A program made the position numbers and the translations under genes. A stretch of DNA of 64,000 nucleotides from JAFMJV01 sp963800275 (lineage in GTDB: Bacteria > Chloroflexota > Limnocylindria > Limnocylindrales > CSP1-4). This document shows, piece after piece, positions 17,917 through 28,098 of this stretch (positions are counted from its first letter, which is position 1; each line of letters begins with the position of its first letter). The stretch spans positions 1 through 64,000 of the forward strand of contig CAWDAI010000004.1 of assembly GCA_963800275.1 (NCBI GenBank). The letters run 5' to 3'. A model generated the notes under the pieces. That model made no database searches and was not told the DNA's origin. It worked only from the letters and a program-made list of their open reading frames with translations.

Positions 17917-18992
17917 GAGACGGCACGACGGGTGCCGGACCGGAGTGGTGCGGCACCCGTCATGGTGGCTGCTCTGGTCAGCCCGGGTGTCCCCCGGCTG
18001 ACGGTGGCGCTACTGCGTGGTCGTGTTGGTGCAGCCCGAGCATGAGACCAGGCTGCCCTTGGTGAGCGGCTGCTCGTTGCCGGTGACGGTGAGGCCGGTG
18101 ACGTTGGCGAAGCGCATCACCGGCCCGGCCCCGGCCGCGACGGTGGTGTTGTCGCGGATGACGATGTTGCGCTTCGGCTGGTCGCCATCGATGCGGGTCG
18201 CGAGGCCGGCGAGGGTGGCCCCGTGGGAGGCACCCTTGCTGACATGGTTGCGCACGAACCTGAGGTCGTTGATGGAGCCGATATCCGGCGCTGCCGCCAG
18301 CAGCCAGGGGGTATAGCTCGTTGAGATGCCGTAGCCATCGATGACGTTGTCGCGCATGACCACGTTCTCCCCGCCGCCGTCGCTGTCGTGGGGCTCGATG
18401 TCGAAGGGGAAGAGCGAGACATCGGTGAGCGTCGTGCCCTCGATGGTGATGTTGCGCCCGGCCACGATGGCCAGGCCCATGACGCCCGCCTTGGTGCAGC
18501 GCGAGTCCTCGATGAGCACCCCGTCGGTCCAGTCGCCGGTGCTGCCGTCCCCTCGGGACGACTGCTCGGCATACCAGCAGTGGCCATATGGGCGTCGGAC
18601 GTCGACCCGGCTGATGGTGGTGTCGTGCGCGCCATACATGGCCACGCCCTCGCTGGACTCGCAGCCGACCTTGTAGCTGCCGGGGTTGTCCCCCACGAGC
18701 ACGAGGTCCTCGATGGTGATGCCGGTCGTGCCCCGCAGCTTGAAGGCCGAATTATTGGTCCCGCAGCCGGTGAACTCGATCCTCGCGCCGTTGCCGGCGA
18801 AGGTCAGGTTACGACGACCGCTGAGGACGATGCCGTTGTCATCGAGCAGGTAGGTGGACCCGGCGGGGAAGACGATGGTCGATCCATCGGGTACCCCCCC
18901 GATGAAGGCGGCCATCGCACTCGACACGTTCCGGCTGCCGGTGGCGTCGATGGAGGCGGGGACGCTGATGCTGTTCGTGGGTGCCGGGGTCG
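17917..18992 (-). repeat. Beta-helix cassette repeat, copy C (about 1.08 kb)
   Basis: This is the third copy. It matches 15515-16590 across the beta-helix code and the downstream hairpin. Beyond 18992 it continues into the 60-bp linker repeats that copy B lacks. Confidence 0.9.
17927..17961 (-). terminator. Hairpin between copies B and C (possible terminator of copy C)
   Basis: The same 11-bp stem and loop as at 15525-15559, carried along with the repeat downstream of copy C. Copy A lacks it at its 3' side. Confidence 0.45.
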
Positions 18993-20801
18993 GGGTGGCC
19001 GTGGGTAGCGGTGTCGGCTTGGGCGTTGGCGCCGGCGTCGGTGCCGGGGTCGGGGTGGCCGTGGGTAGCGGTGTCGGCTTGGGCGTTGGCGCCGGCGTCG
19101 GTGCCGGGGTCGGGGTGGCCGTGGGTAGCGGTGTCGGCTTGGGCGTCGGCGCCGGCGTGGGTGCCGGGGTCGGGGTGGCCGTGGGTAGCGGTGTCGGCTT
19201 GGGCGTCGGCGCGCTCAATGTCGTGAACGTTCCGTCTGCGGACGTGGCGGTATTCCCTGCCTGATCAGCCGAGACCGCTCGGAAGTGGTATCGCACACCT
19301 GGATCGAGGCCTCGGATGGTCTGGATGTGGGTCGTGTAGTCGAAACTGGTTCCTTGCTTGTCGTGCTGCCGTACGACCTTGCCCTCCCAAACTCGAGGTA
19401 GCCCGTGGCAACCTCGTCGAGAGACCATGTGACCTCGGCCGTAGTCTCCGTCAGTTTCGTGACCGACAGGTCGAGGAAGCTCGGTGGCACGGTGTCCTAG
19501 CCGCAACGGCTGTAGGCGTTGGCGCCTGCGTGGACGGTGCTGGTGTTGCGGTCGGGTGCCGCCTTGGTGCTCGCGGCCATGGTGTGCGAAGGTCATGTCA
19601 CGTGAGACCTTCTGGTTGCCGGCGCTGGTCGGCGCTAACGATGCGGTAGTGATACGTCGTATCCGGTGCCAGCCCGACCAACTTGGTCAGGTGGTCGGTG
19701 GCCAGGCCTTCCTGAGCCGACTCGTTCGGTATAGGCCTTCGTACGGCCGTACTGCACGAATCCGATGACCGGTTCATCGAGCGACCAGCGAACGACCGCG
19801 CTCGAGTCGGAGACCTCGCCGGTCGTGAACTTCAGGATCCTGGGCTTGCGTCGTGTCCTGGGTGGTGTTCTTGGCCTGGCGGCCGTGCCGGTGCGTGCCC
19901 TGCTGGCGCCGCCGTGCCCCGAGCGGCGCGAATGACGCGCACGTTGTCGAAGCGGACCGTGGCGTTCGGCCGCGTCGCCCTGCGGGTGATCTGGGTGCGC
20001 AATGCCCGTGCGCCCGGCCGTGCCGCAGATCGCCCCGGCTGTCGTTGCGCACGATCTGCCAGGCCTTGGGCGGTTCCGCCGGTGGGCCAGACCTTCATGC
20101 GGATCTGGGTCGGGGACTGCCTTGATGGCCTGGGCCCGCACGGTCAGCGAGCGACCGTTCCGGTAGCGGGAGCCGGGGAGGAGCCACCGGCTTGCCCAGC
20201 TGACGGTTGGACCCATCGCGCAGACCTTGACGACCGACAGCCACAGGCGTCCCGCCCGACCGATGCGCACACGCGCCTGGTACATGCCGGCCTTCGACTG
20301 CCGCAGCACGGCCATGACCTGGACGCCCGATGCCGCCGGTCATCTGGTCGAGGCTGACGTCGAACTGCACCGACACGTCGCGCACGGCCGTGTCCTGCAT
20401 GACCTGGCGCATGGGGCCGCGGCTGCACGAGCGACACCACCCCCGGCCGCCGACCATGGCCATGCCCGGACCGCCCGAGGGATAGGTCCACGGGCGGCCG
20501 ACCTCGGGCGTGCCCCAGGTCGGAGCATTCGGTCGCTCGAACGAGTCGTCGACGAGGACGCGCTGGGGCTGGCTCGAGAAGGCCGTGGTCACGCCCAGCT
20601 GGCCAGGAGGAGAGCGCTCAGCCCAGTGGCCAGCAGCATGCGCCACGCCGGGCCGCGGGCGGGCGGCAGGCGTGGCGCGACGGCTCCCCCGGTGACCGGG
20701 GGCGGGTCGGGGCCGGGCAGTGCGAACGGTCGTGAACTGGATGCGTACTCGCGGACAACGGCTGTCCCGCGTCGGTACGGCTGGTCCTGCTGGGAGGACA
20801 T
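18010..20801 (-). CDS. Secreted beta-helix protein with ConA-like, FN3 and PT-linker modules, copy C, frameshifted
   Basis: ATG 20801 has the same MSSQQDQPYR start and GAGGAGCAGGAG ribosome site as copy B. The order from the N-terminus is signal anchor (RMLLATGLSALLL), ConA-like module (VDDSFERPNAPTWGTPEVGR up to RPNATVRFDNVRVIRAA near 19930), an FN3-like module (SSAVVRWSLDEPVIGFVQYG near 19780) and a second FN3-like module (TETTAEVTWSLDEVATGYLE near 19430, ending VRYHFRAVSADQAGNTA). A linker of about four copies of APTPKPTPLPTATPTPAPTP follows, and then the beta-helix domain shared with A and B. Several frame changes lie between 19400 and 20700; the last about 450 codons are in one frame. 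It is the longest of the three paralogues and apparently the fullest module set. Confidence 0.6.
18981..19212 (-). repeat. 60-bp tandem repeat encoding a Pro-Thr linker
   Basis: Nearly four copies of a 60-bp unit (plus strand begins GTGCCGGGGTCGGGGTGGCC), with a few T/C and C/G changes in later copies. On the coding (minus) strand each unit gives APTPKPTPLPTATPTPAPTP, a stiff extended linker between the FN3-like modules and the beta-helix domain. Confidence 0.9.
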
Positions 20802-21001
20802 ATGCTCCTGCTCCTCGTAAGGGGCGGGAGGTTTGGTGGCAGGCGCATGGACCCAGCACGCCCGGCAGCGCTGGCCACGGCCCTCCGTCTGGGAACGGTG
20901 ACAGGCTCGATCTTCGGTAGCCCGGCCACCTGGCCTCGCGCCAGGTCCTCGGCTTTGCGGCCCCCCCTCGCGAGAGGTGTGCCTTTGTCGGTTCACCGGA
21001 A

Positions 21002-21336
21002 AGGGTGACGAGGCCAACGTAGCGGGGACTTAGCGCCGAATTCATAGAACGGACAGGCGTGGGGGACAGGACCATGGTCCCGGCCGCGGCGGTTCATCTA
21101 CGAGCTGCAGCGTTTGTTGGTGGCCGCTCCCTCGTGCTGCGCCGCCGCAGCGTTGCCCGACGTCACCGTGGAACGGATCGATCCGGCGCGCCTAGTACTT
21201 CTGTCGGCTATCCTGACCGTCCTGGTGGCAGCGCTTAAGCCCGTCCCGTGCAACGTATAAGCGCTGCGCTCGAGCACACCGGACGGAGCGCTGTCGTTCG
21301 TAGTCGGGTCATTCGGCAGCGCCATCAGGAGGTTCA
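21002..21336. other. Intergenic region between divergent copy C and the chain-length gene
   Basis: About 335 bp without a supported gene. An AGGAGG ribosome site lies at 21327-21332, just before the TTG start at 21337. The rest should carry the divergent promoters, but I could not pick a convincing -35/-10 pair. Confidence 0.5.
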
Positions 21337-23416
21337 TTGCAGGATATCCGTCGACAGATCAGCATCGCCATTCGTTGGCTCCCGCTCGTCTTGATCTTCG
21401 CCGTTGCAGCGGGGGCGGTCGCCTTCGCTTGGTCGAGTAACCGGCCCGTCGTCGTGGAAGCTACTGCGACGCTGCGCGTCGATCCTGGGTTAAATCCATC
21501 GATCCAGGATCGAAGCGATGCAGTGATGGCAGCGGTGCAGTACGCCGCTGAGATGTCGTCCCCGGGGTTCGCCCAGTCCGTCCTCAGTGCGCTAAGGCTG
21601 GATGACACACGTGATGAGCTTCTGAAGCAGGTCTCTATCGACGTTGACCCTGAGGCGGATGTGGGGCTCATTCAGTTAGCCGTCAGATCGACTGACCCCC
21701 AGAAGGCGCAGGCGATCGCCAAGACGTTCGGCGACGAATTGATCGCCCGCAAAACGGACAAGCTCTACACGCCTGACATCAAGCAGGCGACGCAGCAGGT
21801 CCGCAGACTCGAGACTGACTCCGACGCCTTGCGCCGGCGACTCGCCAACCTCCGCAACAAGAACAACAAGCAGCCGGAAGACTTTTCTCAGATTGCCAGC
21901 CTTCCAGGCGAGATCGCATCGTTGCAGCAAGCCATCGCCGATCTCCGGCCGCTTACCACACCGTATGTGCGGAACCTTCCGGCGTGGTACCTCGAACCGC
22001 GACTTCCTAGCGACCCAGTCGGCTTCGGTCCGCTCTACTGGACGCTACTGGCCGTGCTGGCCGGAGGCATGGCGGCAGTAGGTCTCGCCTTCGTCATCGA
22101 GTATCTGCGAACCCTCAACAAGGTCCGCGACGAGCGAGACCTAGAGCTTGTCACGGGTCTGGCCTCCCTGGGTACCATCTTCGAGGCGCGCGGGGACGCC
22201 AAGCAATTGCACGCCGAGCGCGTGGTGATGCTCCACTACCCTCGAAGTGAAGAGGCCGAGGCCTACCGGGGGCTCATCGCCCGCATCGGCTTCGCCGCAG
22301 GATCAGCCAGGACTCTCATGGTCGCGAGCGCCACGCCATCCGACGCCACGAGCCTTGTGGCGGCCAACCTCGCGGTGGCATACGCGGAGGCCGGCCGCAA
22401 CGTGATCCTGGTCGATGCGGACTATCGTGCGCCCCGCATCCACAAGTTCTTTGGCGTGGAGAACGACCGCGGGCTGACCACGGTCTTGGCCAATTCCGGC
22501 GTGCCGCTCGGTTGGGCGACCGTACCGAGCCCGCACCCGCGGCTGGGGCTCATGTTGGCAGGGCCGGTGCCGCGCGAAACGGCCGAGCCGCTTGGCTCGA
22601 GGCAGCTCAACGCTCTCCTGCGGCGGCTGCTGCAGACGGCTGACATGGTGATATTCGCCAGCCCCGCGATCGTGGCGAACCTCGATGCGTCGGTGTTGGC
22701 TGAGGCAGTCGGCGAGAGCCTCCTCGTTGTTCCGCGCGATAGTACCGAGGATGAGACGGCAGAAGCGTCCCGGGCACTGCAGGTGGTCGAGACGGAGTTC
22801 CTCGGGGCTGTGCTCTATCGCCAAGTCCGTCGCTCGCGCAGGGGGGCGCGATCGAAGGTCGCCCCAGCGCCCAAAGGCTGGAGTCCAGTACTGGCCGATG
22901 CTGTACGACCTGCCGGCCAGGATCCCGGAAGTCACCAAACCCGCCCACGCTCCCGAACCGCGCAGTTCTCGACAAGGCTCCGCAGGCCAGCAGCCGCCGC
23001 ATACCGCCCCGATGCAAATGCCCAGCCGGCCGGCACCCGGCTCCCGGCAGCCGAGCGAGCAGCCCGGTCCCGTCTCGCGCACCGCACCGGCGACTCCGAT
23101 CTCAACAGGACCCATGACCGTAGCGGGGCGTTCGACGGCAACAGGGAGACCGACCCCCGCCGGGCCATACGCCGCCCCCTTCGATCCAACAGCGGCGAAG
23201 AGCCAGCCGCCATCCCTGCCGAGCGACGTTGGTCACCCACCCGCCGTTTCGTCGCCACGGCCGCACCCCGGGAACGGCGCCGGGCCGTCCGCCCCCAGCC
23301 CCCGGATCGCGATTTCGGTGGGCCCGGGCGAGGCCGTCGGTCAGCGTGATGGTCAGTCTGCCGATCGATCGCGTTCCGCGGACTCCGAGGCCCAGGCGGC
23401 TGGTACATCGCGTTGA
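21337..23416 (+). CDS. Wzz/BY-kinase-like polysaccharide chain-length protein with degenerate P-loop
   Basis: The TTG start at 21337 follows AGGAGG. Transmembrane helix 1 is WLPLVLIFAVAAGAVAFAW (residues 13-32). A Wzz-type periplasmic region follows, with STDPQKAQAIAKTFGDELI and a coiled stretch (QVRRLETDSDALRRRLANLR). Helix 2 lies near residues 228-257 (YWTLLAVLAGGMAAVGLAFV). The cytoplasmic part looks like a BY-kinase: EAEAYRGLIARIGFAAGSAR, VASATPSDATSLVAANLAVA (Walker A position), NVILVDADYRAPRIHKFFG (Walker A') and DMVIFASPAIV. The Walker A lysine is missing (DATS instead of GKS), so ATP binding or kinase activity is doubtful. After about 22880 the frame should shift to a Pro/Ser/Ala-rich tail ending at 23416. 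It would control chain length or export of the polysaccharide. Confidence 0.8.
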
Positions 23417-23658
23417 TGGCTGGCTGACAAGCGTTGGCACACGGAGTTCGATGGGCGCCGACGGGCAACGACGGCGGGGGCCATGTGCATGTGCCCGCGC
23501 CCGCATCCGTCCTGCACGATTGCTGCGAGAGCCGTTCGTGTGGTGCATCGCACCCACCCCGAGTGGGTGGGCTCATGTGTCCTGATCCGGTCACTCGTCT
23601 GACAGCTCGGGCAGGGGGTCGCGCTCGGCTCAGGCCTCAGATCCGCGTTCCCCGTGCG

Positions 23659-24420
23659 CTAAGCCGGCGAGCGGCTGACCAGGGCCTTCGCGAGCGTGGC
23701 CCCGGTGCCATCGCTGATACGGCAGGCCGCTTGTGTCCGGCTCACGGCCCAGCACTCGATCTCGATGGCCGCGCCCGGCAGGGCCGGTGCGACGTAGCTG
23801 ACGCGATAGCACTCCGGCCGGCCGAAGGTCTCTCCGGCAGGTAGCCGTCCCAACGCGTCATCGATCATGTCCAGGTAGGCGGCGTTGTTCATGTGGCGCA
23901 TGGGATCCACGTCCAATGGCCGGACGCGCGTGGATAGCCTGGTCACGGCTTCGGTCGCCTCAGGCAACACGATCCGATCGCGGGTGAAGGGGCGCGTCGG
24001 CGCGAAGTAGCGGGCGATCTCGGGCGGTACCTTCGCCGGGCGGCCGGCCATCGTCAGCAGGACCCAGTCGGTCTCGACCACGGCCAGGAGGTCGCGTTCG
24101 GTCGGCCCGTCGCTCGCGGCCACCCGCACCATCTCCGAGCGTCGTCGGACCCAGACCTGGCGTGAGCCGACCACCTCCGTGCTGATCAGCAGCACGTCGC
24201 CGTAGGTGGCAGGGCCGCGGATGTCCAGCTGCACATTGCGCACGAGCCAGCTCATGTCGCGCTCGTCGTACCAGCGGCGGTCGAAGCCGGCTGCCTCGCT
24301 GTGTCGCCAGGCCATGTCCTGGGCGAAGCGCAGGAGACCGGACGGTCGCAGCCAGCCGTCCGCGTCGGCCTCATCGAAGCGCACGCGATACCGATCTTCC
24401 AGGCGTTGCACGGGTCCCAC
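23659..24420 (-). CDS. Acyl-ACP thioesterase, FatA/B-like double hotdog
   Basis: An intact 253-residue protein with two hotdog repeats. The first begins YRVRFDEADADGWLRPSGLL and continues FAQDMAWRHSEAAGFDRRWY and WLVRNVQLDIRGPATYGDVL. The second contains RVRPLDVDPMRHMNNAAYLD, the conserved D-x-x-x-H-x-N-N segment of acyl-ACP thioesterases, followed by MIDDALGRLP. The enzyme hydrolyses acyl-ACP to free fatty acid and so ends chain elongation in the cytoplasm. The length agrees with bacterial members. The gene is divergent from the adenylate cyclase starting at 24499, with about 80 bp between. The 240 bp on its 3' side (23417-23658) hold no recognisable gene. Confidence 0.88.
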   Translation of the reverse strand: MGPVQRLEDRYRVRFDEADADGWLRPSGLLRFAQDMAWRHSEAAGFDRRWYDERDMSWLVRNVQLDIRGPATYGDVLLISTEVVGSRQVWVRRRSEMVRVAASDGPTERDLLAVVETDWVLLTMAGRPAKVPPEIARYFAPTRPFTRDRIVLPEATEAVTRLSTRVRPLDVDPMRHMNNAAYLDMIDDALGRLPAGETFGRPECYRVSYVAPALPGAAIEIECWAVSRTQAACRISDGTGATLAKALVSRSPA

Positions 24421-24498
24421 GACTCCGAGTGTACGGATGATCGGGCAGGGCAGGGGAGTCGGCGATCAGACAGCCGATGGGTGGGCCTTTCCCGTAGC

Positions 24499-27400
24499 AT
24501 GGCGGCCATGCGCTGCCGAACCTGCGATCGGACGCTTGACGACGACGCTCGCTTCTGTCCGGGCTGCGGTACGGCGGTGGCCGCCACCTGTGGCGTGTGC
24601 GAGGCCGTGCTCGACCACGGACGCGCGCTTCTGCAAACGCTGCGGTCGCGGCCACCGACGACGACGGACCGGCGACTGCTGCCCGCACCCGGCCGGTCCG
24701 ATCGCGCGCGCGAGCGCAAGGTGGCCACGATGCTCTTCGCTGACATCGTCGGCTTCACCCGGCTCGGCGAACGACTCGACGCCGAGGTCGTCAATCGGTC
24801 TCGTCTCGGAGACCTTTGCGCGACTCTCGGCCGAGGCCGAACGCTACGGCGGCACCGTCGAGAAGTACGCCGGCGACGCCATGCTCGTGGTCTTCGGCGT
24901 GCCCGCGGCCCACGAGGATGATCGCCGAGCGTGCGGTGCGCGCCGCCCTCGAGATGCAGGTCGGCGATGTCGTCGGGCTCCGGCGCGGGCCGGGTCCTGA
25001 TGCCCTGCGCCTGCGCATCGGCATCGAGAGCGGCGAGGTGCTCGCCGACCTCGCCCGGTCCACGCGGCGAGCGCGATCTCTTCGTCACTGGCGACCCGGT
25101 CAACACCGCCGCCCGCCTGCAAGGCGTCGGCTGAGCCGGGGAACGTCGTCGTCGGCCCCACGACCTATGCCAGCACCCGCGGCCTCGTGGAGTACGACGA
25201 GCTGCCGCCCCAGGCCTCAAGGGCAAGGGCTTGCCCGTGTCGTCCTGGCGTGCGGTGCGCGTGCAAGGCCCGACGCGGGTGGCGTGCGGGCGCCACTCGG
25301 GCTGGAGGCACCGCTCATCGGACGCGACGAGGAGCTGGCGCTGCTCAAGGAGACCGTCTGCGCAAGACGGTCGCCGGCGAGCCGCCCACATCTCGTGACC
25401 CTGCTCGGCGAGGCGGGTGTGGGCAAGACTCGCCTGGTGTGGGAGCTCGAGAAGTACGTCGACGGCCTGCCCGAGACGTTCCACTGGCGCAAGGGCCGTT
25501 GCTATTCGTACGCCTCAGCTCAGCTACTCACCGCTCGTGGAGGTCGTCAAGGCGGACGCCGGCATCGCTGACGACGATGACCCCCGAGGTGATGCCCGGG
25601 GCAAGCTGGACGCTCGCGGCTGGATGATCCTCTGGCGATCGCCGGAAACGGCGAGGTCGGCCAGCGCCCTGCAGGTCCTGCTCGGCCTCCCGGTCGGGCC
25701 GATCGCCTGGCGCGCGATGAGCTGTACGAGGCCTGGCGTCGCTACTTCGTCGAACATGGCCGCACGTGCATCCGCTGGTGCTCGTGGCTGGAGGACATCC
25801 ACTGGGCCGACGAGGTGACCCTCGACTTCATCGATTTCGTCGCCCGCTGGGGAGACGCGCCGGTCATGCTCCTTATGCGTCTGCCCGGCCCGAGCTGCTG
25901 GAGCGACGCGGCTCGTGGAGCGGCGGCATCCGCAACGCGGCGCTGGTCGAGCTGGACGCCGCTCGGGACAAGCGCAGATCGGCCTCGCCTGCATCGCCGA
26001 GCTGCTCGATGGCGCGCTGCCGCCGGCCCTGCGTCGAACGGGTCATGACCACGCTGGCCAACGGGGAACCCGCTCTTCACCGAGGAGCTGGTCCGGATGT
26101 TCGTCGACCGCGGGCTCTTGCAGCCGCGGTCGATGGACCGCTGGCGAGTTGGTCGGACCGGATCGAGGAGCTGGCGGTGCCCGACTCGGTCCAGGCGGTG
26201 CTCTCGGCCCGGCTCGACGGCGCTGCCAGCTCGATGAGAAGCGGGTCGCCCAGGAAGCCTCCGTCGTGGGCCGCATCTTCTGGGATCACCGTGGTCGCCC
26301 ACGTTCGGGGCCGTCCGACGCGGAGAGGTTTCGGAGCATCTGCGTGGCTTGCGCATCGAAGGAGCTGGTGGCGCCGCGGGCGCCCTCGACCGTGGCGCCG
26401 GCGCCAGCGAGTGGGCCTTCCACCACGTGCTCGTGCGCGACGTGGCCTACGAGTCGCTGCCCAAGTCCGACCGCGCCGAGCTGCATCTGCGCGTAGCGCG
26501 TTGGGCGCAGGCACGAGCTCAAGGGCGGCGGCGCCGAATTGGCCGAGCTTGTGGCTTCCCATGTCAGGGCGGCTCTCGCCTACCAGGAGGAGCTGCTTGG
26601 CGATCACGATGCGGCTCTGCTCGAGTTGCGTTCGCTAGCCCTCGAAGCGGCTCTCCAGGCCGCGATCCGAGCTGAGACCGTACGGGATCTCGACACCGTG
26701 CGGCATTGGCAGCTGTTCGCGATCGAGCAGGCCGCGCGGCTGGATCGGCCACCGCTGGAACGTGCTCGTCTTGCCGACGACCTTGACCGGATGCTGTGGC
26801 ACAACCTCGACGCTGATGTGGGAGTCCGGGTCTACGCCGAAGCGGTCGAGTTGCTCGGCCCACCGGAGCGGCTCGCGGATGAGGAGTTGCAGCTGTGGGC
26901 CAGGCTCAACGTCGCCCTGGTCACCGAAGCCTTCCATGCGGGCGACAAGGAGCGGGCGCAGGCAGTCATCGACCGGGCGGCCCAGGTCATGGCCCGAGTA
27001 GCCCCGTCGGAGGGAGGGGCACGTGTCCAGCAGACCCGCGCCTGGCTCTCGTGGCACGTGTACCGCTTCGATGAATGTGGGCCTGCGGTGCGGCAGGCCA
27101 TGGAGGAGGCACGGGCCGCCGGCTCTGCGCGGATCTATCGCTGGGCACTGCACGAGTCAGGCGTGCTCAACGGTTTCATCGGCCGACCGGATCTGGGTCT
27201 CGAGCAGCTTCGGGAAAGCTATGAGTTGGCGCGCGAGGCCCGTGATGAGCCGCTTCTCTCGCGCTGCTACAACAACATCGCCTCGACCACCATCAGCGGC
27301 GGTTTTGCGCTCGCTGACGGGCTGCCAACGCTGCAGGAGGGCCTCGCCCGGGCGCGTCGTTCCGTCGTCCGGTGAGCACGATCGCCTACCTTGCCATGAA

Positions 27401-28098
27401 CGCGACCTTCTTCCACCTCTTCAACGGTCGGATGCACGAGTCGCTGGCCTCCGCGCGAGAGGCGCTCGTGTCGGTGCAGGGCGCGAGTCTGACGGTCATG
27501 GAGCCGGACACGCACCGAGCGGCAGCCATGGCCTTGTGGGCGCTCGAACGAGACGACGAGGCCAGAGCCGAGCTGGCCCAGGCGCTCGCGACTCTGGGCG
27601 AGGATCGGCAGCACTATCAGTGGTTGCTGATCGCCCGAGCGTGGATGGAATTCCAGGGCCAACCGCGTTCCGCCGTCCAGGGGCTCCGGCCACCCTACCC
27701 GGACCTGGCCGGCTTTCCCGCCGCCCAGCTACAGGTGGGATTGTGGCTGGCTCGGCTGGCCTATCGAACCGGCGATACCGCCGCGATGGCGGAGGCACGT
27801 GCCGTGCAGGCACGGCACCACGGCAGTGGTGGTCCTGCCTACCGGCTCGGCGAACGCTGGGTCGAGGCGCTGGCGACTGACGACCTCGACTCCCTGGTCG
27901 GACTGTCGCCCGAGTTCGACGGGCTCAGCTACGGCCTCTATGCCGCCGAGGTCCTGATCGATGCGGCGCTCGTGTCGGCACGGGCCGGCTCGCCTGAGCC
28001 GGCCTTGGGCCGTGCGCAAGCTGCGGTCGTGGCCCTGGGTTACCGGCCGCTGCTGGGCCCGTTGCCGGAGACGCGCTGGATCGACCCGAGGCTATCGC
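24499..28098 (+). CDS. Adenylate cyclase with zinc ribbons, AAA-type ATPase and TPR-like region, many frameshifts
   Basis: A large signalling protein readable only in pieces. ATG 24499 (or 24508) opens with MRCRTCDRTLDDDARFCPGC, a zinc ribbon, then a second broken ribbon (DARFCKRCG). The class III cyclase domain follows: KVATMLFADIVGFTRLGERL with the metal Asp, GTVEKYAGDAMLVVFGVP, and VTGDPVNTAARLQG near 25090. The Lys and Asp in these last motifs favour ATP as substrate. The ATPase domain has PLIGRDEELALLKE and the Walker A GEAGVGKTRLVWELEKYV near 25415. From 26539 a long helical repeat region runs clean, in two frames, to about 28080 (LADEELQLWARLNVALVTEA, then GRPDLGLEQLRESYELAREA). Ten or more frame changes lie between 24600 and 26540, more than in any neighbour. 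It may be a true pseudogene. Confidence 0.7.

Noticed and set aside
18981..19212. 60-bp repeats as CRISPR or an iteron origin
   Set aside because: They are contiguous without spacers and encode a PT linker in frame.
21168..21260. Possible 30-residue one-helix peptide (LVLLSAILTVLVAALKP)
   Set aside because: It is hydrophobic and starts with GTG, but has no clear ribosome site or relative; chance is likely.
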